A stretch of 64,000 nt of DNA from Diphasiastrum complanatum (GCA_029204225.1 CM055107.1:4537079-4601078), one strand, 5' to 3'; positions 44,560-55,735 are shown, numbered from the stretch's first letter. Notes: generated by a model not told the origin, from the letters alone. Numbers and translations: made by a program.

Positions 44560-46048
44560 TATGGTTGGGAATTAGCCAGGTTAGGTAGCTATCTCATGGC
44601 TGGATCAACTTTGGTAGGATGGTAGGGAGAGATTACCGTGGTTAGATGCTGTGTTTGTGATACTCTACATGCGTGAATATGGTGTGAAAGAGAAGCTAGA
44701 AAGGCTTGAATTCATGAGGCTTTTTCAGTGGCTTTGGTTGCAGGTCTGAAGGATACTTGGTCAATGTGCTATTAGCTTTTTCAATTCATAGGATTTGGAA
44801 GGCAATTTGAAGTGGCAGCTATTGGAATTCGCACGTGCAGAAAATTAGTGTGCGAAGGAGATTTTTGGCAGAAACTTGAATGTTTTTTGTATGTGATTTG
44901 TTGCAGATCTGAGCCTCATTTTTCTGAGGCACTAGAATCAATTCTCCTTAAACCCAAAGATCCATTAAGCTTGTGCAGCAGCCAAAGTCAGAGAAACAAA
45001 GTCAAAGGGTTTGCAGCCCAAATAGCTGTAATAGGATGAAAAATCAAATTTTTTGCTCCGAATTAACCTTATTGAAGTCAAGAGATGGCCAGTCAAAGTT
45101 AAGTATGCGGCTGGTGGCTTTGGCATACAAAAAACTTGTAAAGAAGTGCTTTTCACACACCCCGAAAATAAACATTTGTACATTTATTGCTCATTGTGTT
45201 GCAGATTAGTCCTTGAACTTTTTTAACCTTAGAAGCCAAGTGCAATAGTGGCCCAATAGTGGATAGAAGTCGGCCAGAAAGCATCAGAGGGCTGATCCCT
45301 CAACAGATTATCCATAAGCTGTCTTTTGCTTGGTGGCTAGACCATGTGCTGTTCTGTTGAAGCTGTAGATGAAAAATCTTATGTTTTGGCTAAGGTTCTT
45401 GCATGAGGCTATACTGATTTGCATGCTGGCACTATTGTTTGCATGCACGTATAACTAGCCACAAGAGGCTGGGACAATGTGCGCATGCTTGGTGGCTTGG
45501 TCCGCAACAGAGTTATTGGAGGAGGAGGAGTGATTCTTAGCAATCGAATTTGAGTTGTAGTAATATGTGGTCCTTCATGGAGGTTTCTTGAATTGTGGTA
45601 AGTTACATGCAGTTCTGAGCTTGTATTGTGAGTATGGAGTTGGAAGATGACTTGTTAAATCAGGAAGGAAAATTTTTAGAAGGCTTTCTTGGTCACTTCC
45701 AGGACAAGCTTTGCTAGAGTATTTGCATAGCATAGAAGAAGAAAAACTATGCCCGCTTGATTTTGTTAGAGATTGTGAAGAGTTTCACGATCTTTTGTTC
45801 AATGCGCATGATTAATTGTTCCCGACTAGTTGATGGTGAGTTGTGTGAGATGCCCAATATTATGCTGGATGTGGTGACTAGTGGACGGTCAGTTGTGTAT
45901 CCTATGAGCAGAGTAGGTGTTTATTTATAGTTGGGGCGATTGAGTTTTATGTAACCAACAAATCTCGTTATCTATTCCTTGTGTTCTTAAGAATGACGTT
46001 GTGGAAAGCGCACTTTTGTTGTGGGAAGTCGAGTGTAATTTGTGTTGG
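44560..46048. other. 1.5 kb between two LTRs, no recognised ORF
   Basis: Possibly the leader and decayed interior of the element whose LTR is 44032-44546. The longest plus-strand frames (44812-45039, 44973-45209) have no known domain. Confidence 0.35.
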
Positions 46049-46375
46049 TGTTATGGACTCACCTAAGCTAACCCTAATCACTGAGTTGCCCTAATTGGGA
46101 TCTCTTTAGGTATTGGGCCATTACCATTAAGGGCATGTCCTTATGGGACCCAAGTACCCTTAGTTACCCTAATTTCTAGAAGGTTCCACTAAGGGCCTCT
46201 AGATAGTGTATATTGCGCTACAGACATTAAATGCACATTCATTTTATATTTCCTGACTAATAGGTATTGCTTGGGCTCTTTGTGGGAGATCTCTTGTCTA
46301 TGCTTAGCTATTGCTTGTAGGGATTTAGCCATTGTTCTTCATTTGATATCAATATCTGTGATTTTGTTCATAACA
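46049..46375 (+). repeat. copia 5' LTR, 327 bp
   Basis: It is bounded by the perfect inverted termini TGTTATG and CATAACA. It is followed at once by TGGTATCAAAG (46376-46386), a primer-site match with one change. The gag and pol of a copia element follow in the same orientation. Confidence 0.8.
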
Positions 46376-46442
46376 TGGTATCAAAGATTAAGTTGTTGAG
46401 AGGCGAATTAAGGGCTGTTTTGGCCTAATGGCATGATTGCAT

Positions 46443-48307
46443 AAATCCGTGCTTGGAGATGCTAGCAAATTGGACGGTGTGTCCAATTACAGTATTTGAA
46501 GTTCAAAATGAAGTTTCAATAATGGAAAAGGAGCTTTGGGACATCGTGAGAGGAGTAGAGTTGAGGTCTACGGATATGATAGCGTATGACAAAAGGGCTC
46601 ATATTAATGAGCGAAGAGGAAGATACTTGCGGATTGGAGCCAAGAAGTCAAGCCTGTTGGTGACAAAAGGAGCAAGTAGGATATTTCTTGGGACACTAAC
46701 TCGCCAAGAAGCGTTTCACGTCAACAAAAGGTACCAAAGTGGTTCGAAACTATTATGAAAGATGCCAAGATGAACCAATCTGAATCTAGCAAAGAAGGGG
46801 AGGCGAGAAGATCAACAAGAGAAAGAAAAGCCCCAAATCATTACCAGGTCAATTATGCCCTTATGAGTGACACTCTTCAAGGCCAGAAACCATCATCCTA
46901 AGATGAGGTGAAGGACTTGAAGATATGGCAAGGGGCTATGAGAGAGGAATTAGATTCCATTGAGAGACATGGTACGTGGGAGTTGATTGATCTTCCTCCA
47001 AACAAGAAACCCATCGACAATAAAAGGGCATACAAAAACCAAATTTCATGTAGACAGATCAATTGTGAAGCACAAGGCATAGTTAGTAGTCAAAGGTTAC
47101 GAACAAAGCAAAGGTATTGATTATGAAAAAACGTTTGCTTCCGTAGTAAAATTGACGACTTTAAGTTTAGTAATTGCATTAGCTTCCTATTCTGGGTGGA
47201 AAATCCACCAAATGGATGTGAAGTCTTCTTCTTGAATGGTGACCTGGAGGAGGAAATATGCATGTTCCAACCACAAGGCTATGTGATCAAGCATCGATTT
47301 TGATCCCAATCTGCATTTGCTTACTAGAGGGAAAAGTATTGCTTTAGTTGTGCTTTATGTTGATGACATCATTATCACGGGAAATGATGAAGGTCTTGTG
47401 ATATCTATCAAAGCTGACTTGTGTGACCAATTCGAGATGACTGATTTAGATGTTATGCACTACTGTCTAGGGGAAGAAGTATGGCAGAATGCAGTTAATA
47501 TCATACTTTTGCAAAACAAGTATGTGCATGAAGTTTTGGAAATCATATGTTTGATTGTAGCTATTGACTGCACCTAGTGAGATAAGCAAAAAGTTGACAT
47601 GTATTGATGATAGTGGTCCAATGGATGTTACTTTGTTTTGTCAATTAGTTGGAAGCCTTATATATCTCACTACCACTAGACTAGATATTTGTTATGATGT
47701 GAGCTTGGTTAGTCAATTTAATGCAAACCAGCTATGGATCATTGCAAAGCAGCCAAGCGCATCTCGAGGCACGTGAAAGGTATGCCTAACCTTGGTCTAG
47801 TCTATACAAGACATTATGGTTTACCTAAGCTAGAGGGTTATGTTGATGACGACTGGGCTGGTAGTATTGATGATAGGAGGTCAACCATGGGTTATACTTT
47901 TAATGTTGGCAATGGTTGTTTCTCCTGGTCTAGTTAAAAAGCAAGATATAGTATCACTTTCTACCACTGAAGCTGAATATAAAGCATTATGTTTAGCAAT
48001 GTAAGAAGTGGTTGGCTACGTAAATTGCTTGGTGAGATCGGCATAAAGCAAGTCAAAGGTACGATCACTTTAAGTGATAGCCAAAGCGGAATACAATTAG
48101 CCAAAAATCTTGTATTTCACGCAAAGACGAAGCATATTGAGGTAAAATATCGTACGCGAAAAGCTTTGTTTAAAAGATGTGGATGTGGCTCATTGTAGTA
48201 CTACATTGCAATTGGTTGATGTGTTTACAAAGTCAATGAGCAAAGACAAATTCGAATATTTTAGAAGAAGCGATAACTTGACGGTTGAAGGAAGGATAAA
48301 TTTGTGA
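46443..48307 (+). pseudogene. copia body with gag fused to RT by internal deletion
   Basis: The gag N-terminus reads MEKELWDIVRGVELRSTDMIAYDKR (46.5-46.6 kb). From about 46.62 kb it continues directly into the pre-RT linker (GAKK…VTK; KDAKMN-type and ARRSTRE-type sequence), skipping zinc knuckle, protease and integrase. RT follows with DSIERHGTWELIDLPP (46.95 kb) and the catalytic YVDDIIITGND (47356-47390). RNase H then reads SDSQSGIQLAKN and AKTKHIEVKY (48.07-48.15 kb), ending in VDVFTKSMSKDKFEYF. Numerous frame changes occur. The linker and RT are closely related to the minus-strand fragment at 4.6-5.1 kb. Confidence 0.82.
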
Positions 48308-50604
48308 GAAGAAGACTTACCTTTTTACTTCACTTGTGATGCTTTGATATGACATGTTTTAAACTAAGTTGTTATGCTATCATGGAGGCATGTGCCGTGA
48401 ATGTTGTTACTAGTTTTGGAAACATTAATGATTGCGGGAGAGAGTTAGAAATACAATCCTTAACCTTTTTTTTTTACAATTCTTATATTCTCTTTCTAAG
48501 TTTCTAAATGGTTGGGCTAATCTTCATTGAGCCCTAGTTACATATGTCCTACTCTTTCGTTCTAGAAAAGTCAGAAGATACAATACATGCGATATTTTTG
48601 TTTTTGGAGCACCACTTCCTTAGCTTGAAAGCACTTAACTATGTGGGTGATTGATTTGGTCATAGATTCTAATCTGACATGCATTAAGTTTAACACACTC
48701 TAGTCAACCTCATTGTTGATCTGGGTGTTGACTTATCTGTTTACCTCAGCTATGATTTGGCATTTAACTTCAACGAATTAAACATAACTATGATACTTAA
48801 ATATTTGTCTAGTTACATGCATTGGTCGTTGAAAGTTGTTAGGCCCTTAATTATCACCAAATAGTTACTCCCTTCCACCACTTTGTGTAGTCAGCCCCTT
48901 CAACCACTCAACCCCATGTTGGCCAGCCTTCTTATTTTCCATCTTAAATAAATTCACAATACATTATACATGCATGCAATTGATAATGCCATCAAATGTA
49001 AATAAATGACGATCATCAAAATAAGTAGGCATTAATTACCCTATGACTATAGGTGAGATAAACTTGGGGTTTTATGATTGCTGATACTATAAGAAATGTT
49101 TGTTGTCTAAAAGTTTTTGCTTTTGACATTGCTGGTTTGATATGGAGTTTTTTAACTTCATTGGTTGCACTTATATCTTATCTAAGTTTTGTTGTTTTGC
49201 ACAAACCTAAATTGAATTTGTGAGTTTGGATATATTCCAAGCTAACAAAGAAATATTTGCTTCCTTGTGGAATCACTCATTTACTTACCGAGATCCATTA
49301 CTTAAACTTTCCCCATTCTTTTCTTGTCTTCACTTGGAGGCATGAAGATGTTTTTCCACAAATATCTGACTTGACATTTCAGCTGATTGTTAAGAACAAA
49401 ATTGGTCTCCTTGGCACAAGAACTGCACCAACAAGTTTCAATTCTTTTCCATTGTTTTCTTATCCAATTGGTGGGTTTGTCCAATTTCCTTTGTTGTCCT
49501 TATTGTGTTGAAAATTTAAAATACAACCCTCCGATTATGGAAAACCTTTACCAATCGGATTTGAGATCCCCTTAAATATCTCCTACTCAAGAGCTTGACA
49601 ACATTAATAATGCATACGATTATCAACATAATGATTTCCAGTTGGATTTCATCATACACATATTACATCATGTTCAATTACAGCTTTAATTACTCTTTTC
49701 TCTCACAATATATTTCTTATCCACGATGGCTACTTTGATATCTAGCTTACCCTGTTTGTTGCCAAAAAGCTTAACTTCCTCCAGATGATCGATACTGTTG
49801 TAATGAGCAAGCTTCAAAATATGTGCCTTTAGAGTCTTTGGTCTCAAAGAACTGTACCGTCCACAGTTACTCAGTGACTTTTTCTTATTTGGCATGCATG
49901 TCTTTCAAGCCAGTAGATACAGAAGACATAGTACGAATTTGATAACTATACCTGCCGTTAGACCTGGGCTAGAAGACTTTTCCTAACATCCTTTCAAAGT
50001 GAAATGATTCATATCCAATTCAATGATCCATTAATATCAAAACAATTTTGGTGTTCCCATTCCAGCTTTGGTTGACATCACAGTGCACATCGTTCCTGAC
50101 CTTCAGATCATGCGAATTAAGATTCATTCTAGAAATGGTGTGCTTTTTCTCAAAGATACAAATACAATAACATGCTCTGGAAGTTTTCCTAGATATGGAA
50201 TGTGTAGATATCCATTTGAACATTGAAAAAAAATTGCATATACTTCTTGCTGCTCTAGGCTCTCTCTCATTTATCTTCTGCATTAAATGTCCCACTCCCA
50301 CTTCTGTCTTCTTTGAAGCGTGCATAAAATCAAAATCAACACCTCAGGTGACATACTTCCTTGGCCTGGCCAACCTTTGTCCCTGCAGCAAGCCAACCCC
50401 TTGGGATCCTCCTTTTTTGACCTCCTCTCCTGAGTGCTGTTCTCCACTGAGATGCTCCCTTTTCTTTTCCCTGCCTCTGAGGTCCCTCCAAATACAAACT
50501 AATATCAGTTTGGTTCTAAACATAAAAAGTAAATTCTTCCTTGAAAACGTTTCCGCGTCCAGTCATTTCAATGTCTGTGTCTGGAAACCGGAAGGCTGCT
50601 GTTT
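48308..50604. other. 2.3 kb of EGY1 intron 1 without recognised genes
   Basis: A purine tract GGGAGAGAG followed by TTAGAAATAC near 48,436-48,455 could be a degenerate polypurine tract and LTR start, but no matching LTR is visible. Frames at 49257-49575 and 50020-50325 have no known domain. Confidence 0.4.
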
Positions 50605-50605
50605 T

Positions 50606-50683
<78 letters not shown>

Positions 50684-50698
50684 GAGAGAGAGAGAGAG
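50605..50698 (+). repeat. composite microsatellite (TG)13(AG)34
   Basis: (TG)13 occupies 50605-50630 and (AG)n 50631-50698, with one A-to-G change at 50673. It ends 76 bases before the EGY1 exon 2. It is the reverse complement in kind and order of the repeat at 51564-51656. Confidence 0.95.
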
Positions 50699-50774
50699 GT
50701 TATTGATCGATGTCTCTGTAAGATATATGAATGCTAGGTATATGGATTATGCTGACTGAACCTATTATGAACAG

Positions 50775-51233
50775 CCAGAAGGTGGACATCGGTCAGGGCT
50801 GAAAAATGTTCAGCTTGATGCCTTCAAATTTATGGAGTTGGTAGGTCCCGAGAAAGTAGATCCTGAGGATGTGAAACTTTTAAAAGAAAGGGTCTTTGGC
50901 TACACTACATTTTGGGTCACTGGGCAAGAGCCTTTTGGAGACCTTGGTGAAGGTGTCCTTCTTCTTGGTAATCTAAGGGGTCAAAGGGAAGAGGTGTTCA
51001 CAAAGCTTCAAAGGAGTTTACGAGAGTTAACTGGGAATAAGTATGATCTATTTATGATCGAAGAACCAAACTCTGAAGAATCAGATCCAAGAGGAGGTCC
51101 ACGTGTGAGCTTTGTGCTTTTGAGGACAGAGGTTTCTGATCCAGGACCAACGACTTTGTGGCAATATGTAATTGCTGGGATATTGTTTGCTTTAACGGCA
51201 GGAGCATGTCTTGAGCTTGGAATTGCTACTCAG
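50775..51233 (+). CDS. EGY1: EGY1 exon 2: S2P-like chloroplast protease, stromal/GNLRG part and first membrane segment
   Basis: This exon has 153 codons, phase 0 at both ends (ACAG|CCA; CAG|GTATAT). It has the landmark sequences of the EGY1 branch of plant site-2-protease homologues: AFKFMELVGPEKVDPEDVKL, FGYTTFWVT, EPFGDLGEGV, the GNLRG motif, FMIEEPNSEESDPRGG and PGPTTLWQYVIAG. The last leads into a hydrophobic segment (ILFALTAGACLELGIA). EGY1 is an ATP-independent zinc metalloprotease of chloroplast membranes needed for chloroplast development and ethylene-dependent gravitropism in Arabidopsis. FKFMELVGPEKVDP is closer to EGY1 than to EGY2 or EGY3. The frame is intact. Confidence 0.9.
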
Positions 51234-51418
51234 GTATATTTTTGGTCCTCTTAAAGGTTTTGGGGGGAATGGTAGTTCAAGGTCCTTATTGAAATTTCAT
51301 ATTGTGCAAATCAGATTATATGTGCTTTAAGGACTTATCAGTTGATGTTTCTATTACCTTTTTGTGTACTTTAGGAGACGATATGATGAGATGGACTGGT
51401 TTTTTGAATCTCCTGCAG
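51234..51418 (+). other. EGY1 intron 2, 185 bp
   Basis: Bounded by GTATAT and TGCAG; phase 0. It is the only short intron in the visible part of the gene. Confidence 0.88.
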
Positions 51419-51559
51419 ATATCAAGACTTCCACCTGAGGTTGTGCGCTACTTCATAAATCCTGAAGTGACCGAACCACCTGATGTGCAATTGCTTTTAC
51501 CTTATGTAGAATCGGCATTACCTCTTTCATATGGAGTATTTGGGGTGCAATTGTTCCAT
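51419..51559 (+). CDS. EGY1: EGY1 exon 3: up to the first His of the zinc motif
   Basis: This exon has 47 codons, opening ISRLPPEVVRYFINPEVTEP and ending YGVFGVQLFH. The final His is the first zinc ligand of the HExxH motif, which is completed in exon 4. The acceptor is TGCAG|AT. The donor GTGATC starts at 51560 and runs straight into a (TC)n tract, leaving only a few non-repeat intron bases after the splice site. The frame is intact and the spacing PPD--LL-P---SALPL-YGV is as in EGY1. Confidence 0.9.
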
Positions 51560-51561
51560 GT

Positions 51562-51658
<97 letters not shown>

Positions 51659-53051
51659 GAATGTTGATAAATAGTCTATCCTCTTTCTTTCTAACTGGAT
51701 TTTGGCGGATATTGTACTCTGTTGTTGTCACCCCCTTTCCCCCTTATATGTTCCTTAATCATTACCTTCTTATTGGTTTCTGTTCAAGTTTTTCCCATAT
51801 GGTCTAGCTCTTCTATTTGGTCCTATGAGATTATGCATGCTTACGTACTTATGGAGGATCTCAAAAATCATGTGGCCATATATCGGCAATCTGAATTATC
51901 AAAACAAATTGCAAACCGAGTTAGTATAATGATGTTTATGTCTATCTTGGGCCAATGCGCCCAATATACACCTGCAATATGGCCATCTACAAACTCATGT
52001 CAGATGTGATATTTCCTCATGGGTTTGTGCTGGTCTTCTGGTTATAAAACAAGTACAAAGTCATGAAGGTGAGCATGAAGTCAAAGATACAATTTTCTAC
52101 TGTTGGCTTTGAATAAAGAGTCTAGATATCATGGCCGAAGATCCAACTATGAGTTCTGACAGTCACCAAGTGGAAGTCGCTATATAGGCACTCAAAAAAG
52201 TATGATTACAGTTTGTACATTTCTATCTGGCATTCATCTTATCCAGTTGACTTGTTTGTTCAATGCCAGATTGCAAAACATGAGTTACGAAAGAACAATA
52301 ATCATCTCTAGATTGTAAATTTCGTCAAAGGTCCAGTACAAGAAAGTTTTAAAGCTAATAAACTGGGGAATGTTAAATTGAATCTTGAATGGATTGCAAG
52401 TGGGTAGCCATTGGGAATCTCTCTAACAAACAAGATGCATGTGGAACAGCAATGAAATGATCTATACCACCATAATTTGGTGAGGACAGTGCTCTTGTTA
52501 GTGGAAAAGTTAATTGACATGTGTTTTCCCTTTTCGACCTTATGAATGATTACACGAGAAATTTTTTAGTTCAAGGGATGATTGTAATCATGCTTCATAA
52601 CTTGAATAAGAAGTTAAGGAGTTTGTATACACTTATGGACATATGCATTGATGATAATATAGGTGTGCACGCACGTTGCACACACACACACACACACACA
52701 CACCCCTAATTACAATTAGTTGGTTAGTCTCTATGTCTTTTTGAGGCTTTGTTTAGCATGAAATCTTAGTTTCAAGGATAGCATAGCTCAAAGATTATGG
52801 AGGATTTTTGGTGGGTGAAGCCCCAAATATCTTGTGGAGTTTATTGTATACATGAATTAAAAAAGAAGTCTCTTGATTATGGTCATCAAAAGGTTTGAAG
52901 AAACATTTAGAACTAACAAGTGACATTTTTTCTCTTCTTGTTTGTCTTCATTGTCATTTATGGATTAGAATTGAATGCCATTCTTTACTTTCATATTAAA
53001 CCAAACTTCGAAAGCATGTAGCCTAACAACTACAAGTCTGTTTGTGATTAG
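51560..53051 (+). other. EGY1 intron 3, about 1.5 kb
   Basis: The donor is GTGATC and the acceptor GATTAG (53046-53051), phase 0. Besides the (TC)n(AC)n tract it has a short (CA)n at 52679-52703. No other feature is recognised. Confidence 0.85.
51564..51656 (+). repeat. composite microsatellite (TC)26(AC)20
   Basis: (TC)26 occupies 51564-51615 and (AC)n 51616-51656. It begins four bases after the exon 3 splice donor. It is complementary, in the right order, to the (TG)n(AG)n at 50605-50698. Confidence 0.95.
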
Positions 53052-53153
53052 GAGGTTGGACATAGGCTGGTAGCTGCTCCACGCAAAGTGAAATTGGGGA
53101 TCCCTTATCTTATTCCTAACATCACTCTTGGTAGCTTTGGTGCAATCACTCAG
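53052..53153 (+). CDS. EGY1: EGY1 exon 4: completes HExxH
   Basis: This exon has 34 codons, opening EVGHRLVAAPRKVKLGIPYL and ending NITLGSFGAITQ, with donor CAG|GTATCA. Joined to the His at the end of exon 3 it gives H-E-V-G-H, the zinc-binding catalytic motif of site-2 proteases, so the protein should be catalytic rather than EGY3-like. The second ligand motif (N-x-x-P-x(4)-LDGG type) lies in later exons not present here. An Arg follows HEVGH where many EGY1 proteins have Phe. Confidence 0.9.
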
Positions 53154-54008
53154 GTATCATGTTCAAGTGCTTGATCAAGACATGTTGTATATGTTTGACA
53201 CAAGCTATCTAGATGGCCTCTTAATTTGAAATCCTTACGAACTTAGTTTTCATAAAGTTATAGAATTGGATCAAATGAAGAAGCCTTTTTTTGGGGTATT
53301 GAGGACAAACGAATTCGAAGGTTTTCTTATTTATATTCTGAATCTAAGAAAATCAGTAAGTGGAACTATAGGAATCAACATATTCAAGAAGGATAATAAA
53401 GTATAAATGAAAAGGATCAATTTTAAAATCTTGAGGTAGCTATTCCTTATGAGCCACACTATTTATCTTTTTGATGATTTTATGAAGTCCACTATATGTT
53501 CTGGTTTAGAAGGCTTTCATGTCAATAGAGAAGTCTAGTTTTTTGATATAAGAAGAAATAGTGCGTCTCCTTCTTGGACTTTAAGGAAACTTTGCATCAT
53601 GAACTACGATTGCTCTCACTTCATCCTTAGTTGCAATTTTGATCAACAATAGCTGTAGCTTGATCCATCACGTATAAGACATATCTTCCTCAATGATGCT
53701 CTAAGAGTAAATGTACAATCTGTGGTGGAATAATTGGCTCTAAACCTAGCCCGGCCGCAATCTCCTAGTCTCTACCTCAATACCCATAGTTGACTGAAGA
53801 ATAGTGCCATAGAGCTTTGCAATAGAGTCCGATAATTACTAGGATTCATGGGATCACCATTTTTGTGTATAGGATGAATGATGTTACTACACCAAGAAGA
53901 GGGAAACCAGAGACAACGACCTAATTGAGTAAGGTGCCTAAGAGGGGTGAAAACAAATTAGCTGCATGGATCATTAACTCAGATAGGTGTTCATTTTCTT
54001 GATGGCGT

Positions 54009-54010
<2 letters not shown>

Positions 54011-54080
<70 letters not shown>

Positions 54081-54240
54081 AAGAAAGAAAGCTTTATTAA
54101 CGTCTTTTAATGCCAAAAGGCATATAAGACAAAGTAAATACATCTCAAGTGTGATAGATACTAAACGGAGCATATAAATGTCTCCATAATCAAACAACAA
54201 CAACAACTAGATATTAACCTAACAAGACTAAACAAAAAAA
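54011..54240 (-). repeat. LINE 3'-end-like piece with GA microsatellite
   Basis: (GA)n with a (GAAA)n end (54011-54091) is followed by CTTTATTAACGTC and GCCAAAAGGCATATAAGAC. On the minus strand this reads as a 3' UTR ending AATAAAG plus a pyrimidine-rich tail, as in plant L1 tails. A related copy is at 54439-54560. Confidence 0.45.
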
Positions 54241-54438
54241 GTATCTCATCTACCCTCAAGACATGAAAGTCTGAGATATGGTACATCGGGAATCATATAA
54301 CTAACGCTGTACAATAACCATTTGAGCTGTAGGATATCATGTCACCGCAGGACCACTACTGAAAAAAGCAAGGATAGAAGATGATGATGATGATGAAGAT
54401 GCACGAACTGACGAGGAGGGCCGACGTATGTGAGCTCT

Positions 54439-54560
54439 AGAGAGAGAGAGAGAGATCTTTATTAATGTCCTTGAAATACCCTAAGGTACATAGGACTGAT
54501 AAAAGGTACATGTCAAGTATGCACAGTAGGAGCTTAAAAGCTCCACCATCTAATAGAAAC
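54439..54560 (-). repeat. second LINE 3'-end-like piece
   Basis: A short (AG)n (54439-54455) is followed by TCTTTATTAATGTCCTTGAAAT and CCTAAGGTACATAGGACTGA, parallel to the 54011 copy: AG repeat, TTTATTAA-GTC, then a short inverted repeat, then ATAGGAC or ATAAGAC. The two lie in the same orientation about 350 bp apart. Confidence 0.45.
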
Positions 54561-54904
54561 AATAACTGCAAATACAGAAACTGCATGTTGTGAGATGATT
54601 GGCACAGTCACAGTCCATCATTTTGATATGATAGATGACCCATTGCTTGAAAAAAAATGGTGTATAGTATGCTGTGAAACTGTCGCTAAACAGGCTGCGG
54701 ACCTCTGTCCGTGAATGGGCTGTCGGTGTCGTCTCTGCTACTATGAAACTGCGGACTGTGGCCTATGGGCTGGCTGTCTCTCTTGGCGTCTACGCTGTCT
54801 TTGCCGTCTATGCATGGAAGCGTTCGGAATCTCAGCCTCTCCATCAGAATCACTACTCAAGCTAGCCTCCTGTCTCTATCTCCGACGAGATAAGCACTCC
54901 CTGA

Positions 54905-54995
54905 CAAGGTTGCATCGAACCGCGGTTCGAACCGCCTCTCATGGTTCGAACCATCGAATCGTTCGGACCCGGTTCGAACCGTTTGAACCGTCTGC
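54905..54995 (+). repeat. subterminal palindromes of the hAT element
   Basis: GGTTCGAACC occurs three times within about 60 bp (GCGGTTCGAACCGC, ATGGTTCGAACCAT, CCGGTTCGAACCGT), with partial copies TCGAACCG and TTTGAACCG around them. Clustered subterminal motifs are typical transposase-binding sites of hAT elements. Confidence 0.75.
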
Positions 54996-55049
54996 TGGGC
55001 CCTAAACCGGATTTCCGAACGGGTCTAGACTCTGTTTGTTTGTTTGCGC

Positions 55050-55051
<2 letters not shown>

Positions 55052-55146
<95 letters not shown>
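55052..55146 (+). repeat. (GA)n microsatellite inside the hAT 5' region
   Basis: 95 bases of uninterrupted GA. It is followed to about 55,480 by a stretch dominated by short TG runs, and at 55,560-55,680 by repeated TTAGAA/TTAGGA words. Confidence 0.95.
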
Positions 55147-55147
<1 letters not shown>

Positions 55148-55732
55148 ATTTGCCATTGAGACTGTGTGTGTGTGTGCACTGTGTGTGTGTGAGAGAGAGA
55201 AAGAAAATGGTGTGTGATATTGTGTGTGTGTGTGTGTGTGAGTGATTGTGTGTGTGTTGACTCTTTTGATGTGTGTGTGAGTGAATCAGTGATTGTGTGA
55301 GAGAGAAAGTGAGTGTGTGTGCACTGTGTGTGTGTGATATTATGATATTGTGTGTGTGTGAGTCTTCTGATGTGTGCACTGTGCACTGTGAGTTTGTGTG
55401 AGGCTTGAGCACTGAGATTGTGTGTGTGTGTGTGTGTTTGTGTGTGCACTGTGTGATATTTTGTGTGTGTGTGACATTGTGTGTGTTGAATCTTGATGGG
55501 GTTCAATGTGGGGCCTGGGCATTGTAATTTGTGAGAGGGGTGTGGGACCTGGGTAGCTACTTAGTTAGAAGTTAGAACTTAGGAGTTAGTCAAAGTTAGT
55601 AGTTACTAGAGTCTAGTTAGAACTTAGGAGGTAGAAGTTAATGGTTAGGGTTAGAAACTAGATTAGAATTCAGAATTTAGGGTACCCGGTATACTACATA
55701 GATATTAGAGACTTCAGACTCGTCACTCGAGA

Positions 55733-55735
<3 letters not shown>

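Larger units (their letters stand above)
29864..50774 (+). other. EGY1 intron 1, about 20.9 kb
   Basis: The donor is GTAAGG at 29864 and the acceptor AACAG at 50770-50774, both phase 0. It contains nested Gypsy elements (30.3-38.4 kb), a further Gypsy relic with a Penelope-like piece and a MITE (39.5-43.0 kb), a Gypsy scrap (43.67-44.0 kb) and two copia LTRs with a deleted copia body (44.0-48.3 kb). A (TG)n(AG)n tract lies near its 3' end. The size depends on exon 1 being correctly assigned. Confidence 0.55.

Noticed and set aside
50541-50759. Open frames full of CVCVCV and ERERER, also at 51,302-51,731 and 54,862-55,506
   Set aside because: They are translations of TG, AG, TC and AC microsatellites, not proteins.
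54905-54995. GGTTCGAACC copies as tRNA genes
   Set aside because: No A-box, acceptor stem or anticodon arm is present around any copy; they fit hAT subterminal repeats better.
55560-55680. GGTTAGGGTTAG-like words suggesting an interstitial telomere
   Set aside because: The plant telomere unit is TTTAGGG; here only two partial units occur in a TTAGAA-rich stretch.
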